NCBI GenBank assembly: GCA_049840835.1
Contig: JASGJG010000007.1
Span: 62,001 to 126,000, forward strand
Direction of reading: 5' to 3'
From: JANLTX01 sp049840835
GTDB lineage: Bacteria > Armatimonadota > Armatimonadia > Armatimonadales > Armatimonadaceae
DNA: 64,000 nt
Part shown: piece after piece, positions 58,172 through 64,000 of the stretch
Position numbering within the stretch: the first letter of the stretch is position 1
How the letters are laid out: each line of letters begins with the position of its first letter
Position numbers and translations under genes: made by a program
The notes under the pieces: generated by a model
Told to the model about the DNA's origin: nothing
The model's database searches: none
Seen by the model: only the letters and a program-made list of their open reading frames with translations

Positions 58172-59389
58172 GTGACAAGACGCCGTTTTTTTTGTGCTGT
58201 CGGTGCGGCCTCTCTGAGCGCAGGATGTTCTCTGCGCTCCGGAGGCCGCACCACCATTCGCTTCTGGAACGGCTTTACAGGGCCAGATGGGCGGACGATG
58301 CTCCGCATGGTCCGGCGCTTCAATGAGGCAAACCCAGATGTCAATGTGCTCATGCAGCGCATGGCTTGGGGCACCTACTGGAACAAACTCTTTGTCGCTG
58401 GCCTCGGAGGGCGTGCCCCCGAGGTCTTTGTGCTACATACCCGCACCTTGCTTCGTTTCGCGCGGGCTGGTTTTGCCGCTCCGCTAGAGCAAGTGCTGGG
58501 CGATTTCCCCACAAACGACATCGACCAGAATGTCTGGAACGCCACAAAAATAGATGGGCAGCACTACGGGCTGCCGCTCGATGTCCATGCCATGGGCATG
58601 TACTACAACAAAAAGCTCTTTCGCGAAGCAGGCTTAGACCCCGAAAAGCCCCCCACGAACCGCGAAGAGTTCATGGATGCTATGCGCCGCATGAAGAAAG
58701 GGGAGCAGTGGGGCTTTGTCTTCACCAATGCGGAAACCTGCAGCTACACCTTCCTCCGGCAGTTCGGTGGTTCGCCCTTCAACGAAGACTTCACCCGGTG
58801 CACGCTGACGCGCAAGGAAAACGTGGAAGCGCTTACCTGGTGCCGTAAACTCATTGAAGACAAGCTGGCGCCCTCCCCCGAAAACTTCGACTCCTGGATC
58901 GGCTTCCGACAGGGAAAGATCGGAATGGCTTTTGAAGGCATCTACATGCTCGCGGACCTTCAGAAGCAGCAAGACTTAGAGTTCGGCGGCGCGCCTGTGC
59001 CGCAAGTGGGCACCGAAAAAGCAGTCTGGGCTGACTCTCATAACCTCTGTCTGAAGTCCGGATTAGAGCCGCATGTTCAGGATGCGGCATGGCGCTTTAT
59101 GCGTTTCCTTTCGGATAATAGCGTCGACTGGGCCGCCGGGGGGCAGATACCGACTCGCCCCAGCCTGCGCGCCACTCCAGAGTTCAAAGCGCTCACGGTC
59201 CCCAGTGCCTTCGCGCAGCAAATCCCCTTTGTACGCTATCACCCGCAGCTCCCCTTTGTGTTCGAGTACCTGACCGAGTACAACCTCGCGGTAGAGAAGA
59301 TTCTGCGCGGGCGTGCCACCGCTCTAGAAGCGTTCGGGGCCGCAGAGAAGCGTGTCAATGAGATCATAGCCAGGGAGAAGACCCCGTGA
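58172..59389 (+). CDS. ABC transporter sugar-binding lipoprotein (family 1 solute-binding protein)
   Basis: 405 residues with a GTG start. A Tat-like signal with lipobox (MTRRRFFCAVGAASLSAGC) is followed by a type 1 solute-binding fold. Features include IRFWNGFTGPDGRTMLRMVRRFNEANP, the hinge region YGLPLDVHAMGMYYNKKLFREAGLD, and WIGFRQGKIGMAFEGIYML. It should capture a sugar or oligosaccharide for the two permeases downstream; their GTG and ATG starts are coupled to preceding stops. The ATPase is not in the cluster and is probably a shared MsiK-type subunit. The exact sugar is unknown. Confidence 0.9.
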   Translation: MTRRRFFCAVGAASLSAGCSLRSGGRTTIRFWNGFTGPDGRTMLRMVRRFNEANPDVNVLMQRMAWGTYWNKLFVAGLGGRAPEVFVLHTRTLLRFARAGFAAPLEQVLGDFPTNDIDQNVWNATKIDGQHYGLPLDVHAMGMYYNKKLFREAGLDPEKPPTNREEFMDAMRRMKKGEQWGFVFTNAETCSYTFLRQFGGSPFNEDFTRCTLTRKENVEALTWCRKLIEDKLAPSPENFDSWIGFRQGKIGMAFEGIYMLADLQKQQDLEFGGAPVPQVGTEKAVWADSHNLCLKSGLEPHVQDAAWRFMRFLSDNSVDWAAGGQIPTRPSLRATPEFKALTVPSAFAQQIPFVRYHPQLPFVFEYLTEYNLAVEKILRGRATALEAFGAAEKRVNEIIAREKTP

Positions 59390-60249
59390 AGCGAAATCAC
59401 TGGTCAGGCTGGCTCTTCGCTGCGCCACATCTGCTTCTCTTTTTGACCTTCGTGTTCGGTCCGCTACTATTCGGCCTGGGACTCTCCCTATTCCGCTGGG
59501 ATTTGCTCTCCACACGTCCGGCGGCCTTCGTTGGGGCGGATAATTACCGCGAAGCCCTGACCGATGAGTATGTCTTCAAAGCGCTGGGAGCCACAGTCAA
59601 GTTCGTGGTATTGGCCGTACCCACTACCCTCCTGCTGGCGCTCTTACTCGCTGTAGGGCTAAATGCTGTCACAGAGAATCGGCGCGGATTCTGGCGGGCG
59701 CTTATCTATCTACCCAACTTGCTTACAGTCAGTGTGGTAGGCCTGCTCTGGCGCTGGTTCTACAATACCGAGTTTGGCGTCTTCAATGCTTATCTGGCGC
59801 CGCTGGGCCTCAAGATTCCCTGGCTCTCGGATGTGAACTACGCCATGCCCGCCATTGTGCTCATGACACTCTGGTGGACAGTCGGCGGCCCCATGCTTGT
59901 GTTACTTGCAGCCCTTCAGAATGTCCCGGCGGCCTATCACGAAGCGGCAGCACTGGATGGCGCCACTGGCCCTCAGACCTTCTTTCGAATCACGCTGCCT
60001 ATTCTCAGGCCGGTGCTCCTGTTCTCCATGGTCATGAATGTTATAGGCGCCTTCCAGGTCTTCGGGCAGGTGTATATGATCACCAGCGGAGGTCCAGAAC
60101 TCTCTACCCGAACCCTGGTGCAGTACATCTACGACACTGCGTTTAACAACTACCGCATGGGCTATGCGGCGGCTATCTCCTGGTTGCTCTTCTTAGTCAT
60201 TGCCGGCTTCTCTATCGTTCAGTTCCGCCTTATGAGGGAGCGCAAGTAG
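59386..60249 (+). CDS. Sugar ABC transporter permease (MalF/UgpA type)
   Basis: 287 residues with a GTG start overlapping the binding-protein stop. Six membrane helices are visible; the ATPase-contact EAA loop is EAAALDGATGPQTFFRITLPILRP near residue 185-210. The N-terminal WLFAAPHLLLFLTFVFGPLLFGLGLSLF is typical of the first helix. It forms the membrane channel with the MalG-type subunit at 60795-61619. A GNAT gene starts directly after its stop. Confidence 0.92.
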   Translation: MKRNHWSGWLFAAPHLLLFLTFVFGPLLFGLGLSLFRWDLLSTRPAAFVGADNYREALTDEYVFKALGATVKFVVLAVPTTLLLALLLAVGLNAVTENRRGFWRALIYLPNLLTVSVVGLLWRWFYNTEFGVFNAYLAPLGLKIPWLSDVNYAMPAIVLMTLWWTVGGPMLVLLAALQNVPAAYHEAAALDGATGPQTFFRITLPILRPVLLFSMVMNVIGAFQVFGQVYMITSGGPELSTRTLVQYIYDTAFNNYRMGYAAAISWLLFLVIAGFSIVQFRLMRERK

Positions 60250-60798
60250 ATGGAGATTCCTTCTCTGCCCGGAAAGCGTGTCTGCCTGCGCGCCCTGGAA
60301 GAGAGCGATGTAGATGCCATCTTCCGCCTCTTCTCTGACCCGGAGGCTATGCGCTACTGGAGCTTCCCGGCGTATACCGAGCGTGCTCAAGCCGAGGAGC
60401 ATCTGGCACGCCATACGGAGCGCATCAATGACGGCAATGTCATTGCCTGGGGCATCGCTAAGGACCAGGAACTTATCGGTACCGTAGCACTTCACAAGCT
60501 GGATTTCGAGCAGGGGCGCTGTGAGCTGGGCTACATGCTGGGCCGCTCGCACTGGGGGCAGGGACTGGCTTCTGAAGCCATCTCCCTGGCTCTTGACTAT
60601 GCCTTTGGCAGGCTTCACTTGCGGCGACTGGAAGCGGACATAGACCCGCGTAACACAGCTTCTCAGAAGCTTTTAGAGAAATTGGGTTTCCAGCAGGAAG
60701 GCTACCTGCGAGAGCGCTGGAATGTAGAAGGAGAAATCTCCGACAGCGCGCTCTTTGGCCTGCTGCGCCGAGAGTGGGAAGCCAGGGACGAAAAATGA
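60250..60798 (+). CDS. GNAT-family N-acetyltransferase (RimJ/RimL type)
   Basis: 182 residues. The fold marks are VCLRALEESDVDAIFRLFSDPEAMRYW, the acetyl-CoA loop LGRSHWGQGLASEAISLAL, and the C-terminal DPRNTASQKLLEKLGFQQEGYLRER. Relatives acetylate ribosomal-protein N-termini or small amines. It lies between the two permease genes of a sugar transporter, directly after the first and overlapping the second by 4 bases, so it is expressed with them. A second GNAT gene follows the transporter. The substrate is unknown. Confidence 0.9.
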   Translation: MEIPSLPGKRVCLRALEESDVDAIFRLFSDPEAMRYWSFPAYTERAQAEEHLARHTERINDGNVIAWGIAKDQELIGTVALHKLDFEQGRCELGYMLGRSHWGQGLASEAISLALDYAFGRLHLRRLEADIDPRNTASQKLLEKLGFQQEGYLRERWNVEGEISDSALFGLLRREWEARDEK

Positions 60799-61619
60799 GA
60801 CGATCCAAATTCTCTCCTGCGGAGCTTCTTATCGCATTTGCCGCGCTGGTCTTCTCGGTCCCCGTTCTGCTTATCTTGATTACGGCGCTCAAGCCAGACT
60901 CAGAAATCGTTAAGTTCGCCAGCATACTGCCGCATAGAGCGACTACAGCGAACTTTCAGGAAGTGCTGGGCACCCCGGAAGAGATTCCGCTACTGCGCTG
61001 GTTCCTGAACTCGGTAGGTATTGCTACAGCGACTTCGGCGCTGATACTGACTGTCTCGGCCCTGTCCGCCTATGCGTTCGCACGCCTGCCCCTGCCCGGC
61101 AAGAAATGGGTATTCCCGCTGGTTCTGGGCACGCTCATGGTGCCCGGGCAGATTCTGCTGGTACCGGTCTATCTGCTCTTGAACAAACTGGGCTGGCTGG
61201 ATACGCCATTAGCGCTAGTTGTTCCAGCAGCAGGTGGAGCGTTCGGATTCTTCATGCTGCATAGCTTCTTTACCAGCCTGCCCCGCGAGCTGGAAGAGGC
61301 AGCGGAGCTAGATGGCTGCTCCAAGTTCGGTATCTTCTGGAACGTTATCTTGCCGCTCAGCCGGGCGCCGCTGGCCGCACTGGCTATCTTTACGTTCGTA
61401 GGTTCCTGGAACGACTTTCTAGGCCCTCTGGTCTTCTTGGACTCCGTGGACCACTACACGCTACCCGTGGGTATCGCTCTGTTCCAGTCCAGCTATGCCA
61501 ATGAGTATGGCCTCACTCTGGCCGCAGGTACCCTCTGTACTCTGCCCACGGTACTGGCTTTCCTTATCTTCCAGCGCCATATTCTGGCGGGTATGGCTGC
61601 CTCCGGCATGAAAGAGTAA
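60795..61619 (+). CDS. Sugar ABC transporter permease (MalG/UgpE type)
   Basis: 274 residues from the ATG at 60795, chosen because it overlaps the GNAT stop (ATGA). Six membrane helices are seen. SLFTALKPDSEIVK-like periplasmic segment (here LITALKPDSEIVKFASILP) and the EAA loop EAAELDGCSKFGIFWNVILPLSRAPL are typical of MalG. It pairs with the MalF-type permease at 59386-60249 to import a sugar delivered by the lipoprotein at 58172. The second GNAT gene follows after 9 bases. Confidence 0.92.
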   Translation: MRRSKFSPAELLIAFAALVFSVPVLLILITALKPDSEIVKFASILPHRATTANFQEVLGTPEEIPLLRWFLNSVGIATATSALILTVSALSAYAFARLPLPGKKWVFPLVLGTLMVPGQILLVPVYLLLNKLGWLDTPLALVVPAAGGAFGFFMLHSFFTSLPRELEEAAELDGCSKFGIFWNVILPLSRAPLAALAIFTFVGSWNDFLGPLVFLDSVDHYTLPVGIALFQSSYANEYGLTLAAGTLCTLPTVLAFLIFQRHILAGMAASGMKE

Positions 61620-61628
61620 AGTAAGGGC

Positions 61629-62153
61629 GTGTTAGACGCCCAGACTATCTTCACTACCGAGAGACTGCTCTGCCGCCGCTGGCAAGCCTCCGATATAGAG
61701 CCCCTCTTTGCCGTGTACAGCGACTCGGAAGCGATGCGCTGGGTAGGCGATGGAGCACCGTTACTCCGAGAGCATTGCGAGCACTGGCTGGAGGTCACGG
61801 ATACTAACTATCAGAAACGCGGCTACGGCATGTTTGCACTGGAAGAAAGAGAAACCGGGCAGGTTATCGGGTTCTGCGGCATTGTACACCCAGGCGGCCA
61901 GCCGGAAGCCGAAGTCAAGTACGCTCTACTGAAATCGCACTGGGGCAAAGGACTCGCTACCGAAGCAGTGCGAGCACTTCTAGATTACGGCCACCAGACA
62001 CACGGCTTGAGTGAGATAATCGCTACCGTTGCACCCGCCAATCTGGCCTCCCAGCGAGTACTGCTCAAATCTGGAATGACACAGGGCGAGCTTCGAGAAA
62101 ACCCAGATGGCTCTCATACCCAGGTCTTCATCTGGGGAGCCCCTAGCGCGTAA
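61629..62153 (+). CDS. GNAT-family N-acetyltransferase
   Basis: 174 residues with a GTG start. TERLLCRRWQASDIEPLFAVYSDSEAMRWVGDG is the usual RimJ-like N-terminus. The acetyl-CoA loop is LKSHWGKGLATEAVRALLDY, and the C-terminal part reads VAPANLASQRVLLKSGM. It is similar in layout to the GNAT gene at 60250 but clearly diverged. It is probably the last gene of the transporter operon and overlaps by 11 bases the end of the opposing TauE/SafE gene. The substrate is unknown. Confidence 0.9.
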   Translation: MLDAQTIFTTERLLCRRWQASDIEPLFAVYSDSEAMRWVGDGAPLLREHCEHWLEVTDTNYQKRGYGMFALEERETGQVIGFCGIVHPGGQPEAEVKYALLKSHWGKGLATEAVRALLDYGHQTHGLSEIIATVAPANLASQRVLLKSGMTQGELRENPDGSHTQVFIWGAPSA

Positions 62154-62895
62154 AGAGAAACTTGATAGCCGCAGCGATAGTGAGTCCCCAGGCCAGGCTC
62201 TCAAAGAGCTTCTGATCGATTTTCTTTGCTATAAGGCGACCTATTACTCCGCCCAGCAGCGCGGCAGGAAAAAGTACGGCGGAGAAGGCTATAGAGTGCA
62301 GGTTTAGCACGCCAGCGTAGGCGGCGAAGGGGACCTTTATCCAATTGATTAAGAAGAAGAACCAGGCAGCCGTCGGAAGAAAAACCTCTTTCGGCAGGCG
62401 CATGGCCAGCAGATAGAGATTCATCACTGGACCGGCAGCGTTGGCTACCATAGTCGTGAAGCCCCCCATCAATCCTGTCGGCGGCGCAATCCAGGCAGGC
62501 AGGCCCTTCTCTACATCGCCCAGTTTTCCCAAGCGGCGCAGGACAGCGAGACCGATAAGAGCAAGGAGTAGCCAGCCCAGTAGCCGGGTCATGGCTTTGG
62601 CATCTATCCCCTTTAAAAACAGGGTGCCGATAACAATGCCCGGTAGCGCCCAGGTAAGCAGGCGACCTATCTGCTTCCAGTCCGCACCCTTGCGATAGGT
62701 AATGATTGCGAGGATATCGGCGCACATGAGCACGGGTAGAAGTGTGCCGGTCGCCTGCTTAGAGTCCATAGTCTGTGCCATGAGCGGCACAGAGAGAATT
62801 CCCAGCCCCGGTATCCCCGTCTTGGCCACACCCGCCGCAACTGCTGCCCCAAGCACACAGGTCCAGCCGAGCGGGCCAAGGTCCGGCAGTATCAC
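62143..62895 (-). CDS. TauE/SafE-family membrane permease
   Basis: 250 residues with about eight membrane helices. The first repeat has AAVAAGVAKTGIPGLGILSVPLMA, and the second begins PTGLMGGFTTMVANAAGPVMNLYLLA; the paired Gly-rich segments with Asn are typical of the family. Members export sulfite, sulfoacetate or other organosulfur anions, but the substrate here cannot be told. The start overlaps the uppP stop by 4 bases, so the two are co-transcribed. Confidence 0.9.
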   Translation of the reverse strand: MILPDLGPLGWTCVLGAAVAAGVAKTGIPGLGILSVPLMAQTMDSKQATGTLLPVLMCADILAIITYRKGADWKQIGRLLTWALPGIVIGTLFLKGIDAKAMTRLLGWLLLALIGLAVLRRLGKLGDVEKGLPAWIAPPTGLMGGFTTMVANAAGPVMNLYLLAMRLPKEVFLPTAAWFFFLINWIKVPFAAYAGVLNLHSIAFSAVLFPAALLGGVIGRLIAKKIDQKLFESLAWGLTIAAAIKFLFTR

Positions 62896-63734
62896 GACGG
62901 ATACGCGGCCAGTCGCCCGGAGAGCAGCAGTCCTAGCAGCAGTGCTCCCAGAACAATGCGGTAGATAACAAAGACCAGCGGAGAGTTTTTGGCCAGGTAG
63001 CGCAGCAGCCAGTTGATACAGGCATAACCCACAATCCCAGCTACCACGGTAGATATAGCAATGTCTGTTTTAGACCAGACCATCGCATTGGGCTTGGCCT
63101 CATGGCTCAGGTCTGGCTTGATGAAGTCTTTTAGCTCCAACAGCCCGGCCAGTGTGATAGCTGGCAGCGAGAGCAGAAACGAGAACCGAACGGCGGCGTC
63201 TGGAGCAAGCCCGGTCAGATATGCGCCAATCAGCGTGGAGCCAGAGCGAGACGCGCCGGGCACAAGCGCCATACACTGGGCAGCACCTACTACCAGGCCA
63301 TCTTTGATGGTTACGGTGTTCAGCGGGCGGTCGTTCTTAGTGAATTTATCCGCTGCCCAAAGAACAATCGCCATAACTATCTGGGTAATAGCAATCACAT
63401 AGAGGCTACGAAGCGACCCTTCGATATGCTTTTTGAGCAGCAGACCCAGCACGGCAATCGGAATCGTGCCCAGAAGCACCGCCATTCCCAATCGCTTCTG
63501 AGCCGGGTCACCCTCTTTACTCAGCATGGCCTTCAGGGTATCGAAGATATCTTTGCGGAAGTAGAGCAAAACCGCGACCACGGTGCCGAGCTGAATGACA
63601 GCCGTGAAGGCAGCGCCCGGATCTTTCCAGCCAAGAAGGGCCGGAATAATCTCCAAGTGGGCGGTAGACGAGATAGGCAGGAACTCGGTGATGCCCTGAA
63701 CAATGCCCAGGACAATCGCTTGTAGCAGATGCAA
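62892..63734 (-). CDS. uppP: Undecaprenyl-diphosphatase UppP (BacA)
   Basis: 280 residues with about eight membrane helices. The two conserved active-site regions are GITEFLPISSTAHLEII near the N-terminus and LVPGASRSGSTLIGA near residue 155. It dephosphorylates undecaprenyl diphosphate to renew the lipid carrier for peptidoglycan and other glycans and can give bacitracin resistance. It is followed by the TauE/SafE gene with a 4-base overlap and preceded closely by an AI-2E family permease gene on the same strand. Confidence 0.95.
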   Translation of the reverse strand: MHLLQAIVLGIVQGITEFLPISSTAHLEIIPALLGWKDPGAAFTAVIQLGTVVAVLLYFRKDIFDTLKAMLSKEGDPAQKRLGMAVLLGTIPIAVLGLLLKKHIEGSLRSLYVIAITQIVMAIVLWAADKFTKNDRPLNTVTIKDGLVVGAAQCMALVPGASRSGSTLIGAYLTGLAPDAAVRFSFLLSLPAITLAGLLELKDFIKPDLSHEAKPNAMVWSKTDIAISTVVAGIVGYACINWLLRYLAKNSPLVFVIYRIVLGALLLGLLLSGRLAAYPS

Positions 63735-63740
63735 GTGAGA

Positions 63741-64000
63741 CTACTCTTTCTTGAGACCTGGCGCGGCGCTCAAAGCGCGGCGCAGTCGAATATTGCCATT
63801 GCTCTTGTGGCCGCGGCGCCTGGGCTGCCGGGGGTAGACATAGAGATGCAACAGAACCGTGCGCACCAGGGCAGTCACAGGCGCGGCCAGGAACATTCCC
63901 AGCAGCCCGAAGAACTCCCCGCCGAGCAGCAAGACAACGATAATCACCACGGGATGCAGATGCAGCCGATGCCCCAGAATCATGGGGGTAATCACCTTGC
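63741..64000 (-). CDS. AI-2E-family permease, C-terminal fragment (5' end outside window)
   Basis: About the last 85 residues are inside the window. They contain VITPMILGHRLHLHPVVIIV followed by GGEFFGLLGMFLAAPVTALVR, the highly conserved last region of the AI-2E/PerM transporter family, and a basic tail (PRQPRRRGHK). Family members form a large group of eight-helix membrane proteins; only some export autoinducer-2, others are Na+/H+ antiporters or of unknown role. It is six bases upstream of uppP on the same strand. Confidence 0.85.
   Translation of the reverse strand, partial: KVITPMILGHRLHLHPVVIIVVLLLGGEFFGLLGMFLAAPVTALVRTVLLHLYVYPRQPRRRGHKSNGNIRLRRALSAAPGLKKE

Noticed and set aside
1..64000. 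Prophage, integrative element or classic insertion sequence
   Set aside because: No integrase, transposase, phage structural or conjugation genes were seen; all genes look like ordinary chromosomal functions.

Overview
The window looks like a chromosomal stretch from a member of the Armatimonadota or a close relative. The main evidence is three prepilin-like proteins with the LFPVFAQAR-type N-terminus and the C-terminal H-X9-DG motif, together with TPR proteins, FG-GAP/UnbV (CRTAC1-like) lipoproteins and a bacterial copper-monooxygenase fusion. Genes are densely packed with many 4-base ATGA or GTGA overlaps. No phage, transposase, integrase, CRISPR array or rRNA was seen. One tRNA (Leu, CAA) is present.

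Layout. 0-2.8 kb: end of an aldo/keto reductase, a kinase-like phosphotransferase and an ABC exporter. 3-9.3 kb: prepilin, small lipoprotein, TPR protein, an opposing UnbV lipoprotein, and a redoxin/cytochrome/PHM-type copper monooxygenase. 9.3-16.8 kb: hemW, a second phosphotransferase, ADP-ribosylglycohydrolase, a glycoside-hydrolase-like protein, an ankyrin protein and rsmG. 16.9-18 kb: second prepilin plus lipoprotein. 18.1-21.1 kb: a three-gene phosphonate uptake and breakdown operon, followed by a large YncE/phosphoesterase protein. 23.6-30.7 kb: FGGY kinase, tRNA-Leu, TlpA-like protein, galU, nagZ, YjbR-like protein and a serine hydrolase. 30.7-36.9 kb: a lipoprotein, pilC, pilD, moaC and moeA. 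37-48.5 kb: small conserved proteins, a Ser/Gly-rich lipoprotein, M48 peptidase, murJ, a TIM-barrel isomerase, a phosphodiesterase, a TPR protein, a candidate structured RNA, a methyltransferase, rsgA, a rhomboid-like protein and an aldo/keto reductase. 48.6-53.1 kb: Gfo/Idh oxidoreductase, a PHP-domain gene carrying two palindromic elements, and a heptose-type kinase plus nucleotidyltransferase. 53.2-58.1 kb: third prepilin, TPR protein, UnbV protein and small membrane peptide. 58.2-61.6 kb: sugar ABC transporter genes with a GNAT gene inside. 61.6-64 kb: second GNAT gene, TauE/SafE permease, uppP and part of an AI-2E permease.

Themes. The prepilin / TPR / UnbV combination occurs twice in different gene orders, each time with a strong terminator directly behind the prepilin gene. 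The prepilin peptidase and inner-membrane assembly protein that could process and assemble these prepilins lie in the middle of the window. Many genes have no ribosome binding site but carry a -10-like hexamer 5-9 bases before the start codon, which suggests widespread leaderless transcription.

Sequence quality. Six genes are each split by one base (near 13385, 25971, 50787, 52795, 55961 and 56757). In every case one inserted or removed base restores a full-length family member. Errors in the underlying assembly explain this more simply than six true pseudogenes, so each broken gene is reported over its whole span.

Most interesting non-coding structure: two related inverted repeats built from stacked small hairpins (10.5 and 36.9 kb), two 114-124 bp GC-rich palindromic elements that read open through the PHP gene (49.9 and 50.8 kb), and a branched-RNA candidate at 44.97-45.09 kb.
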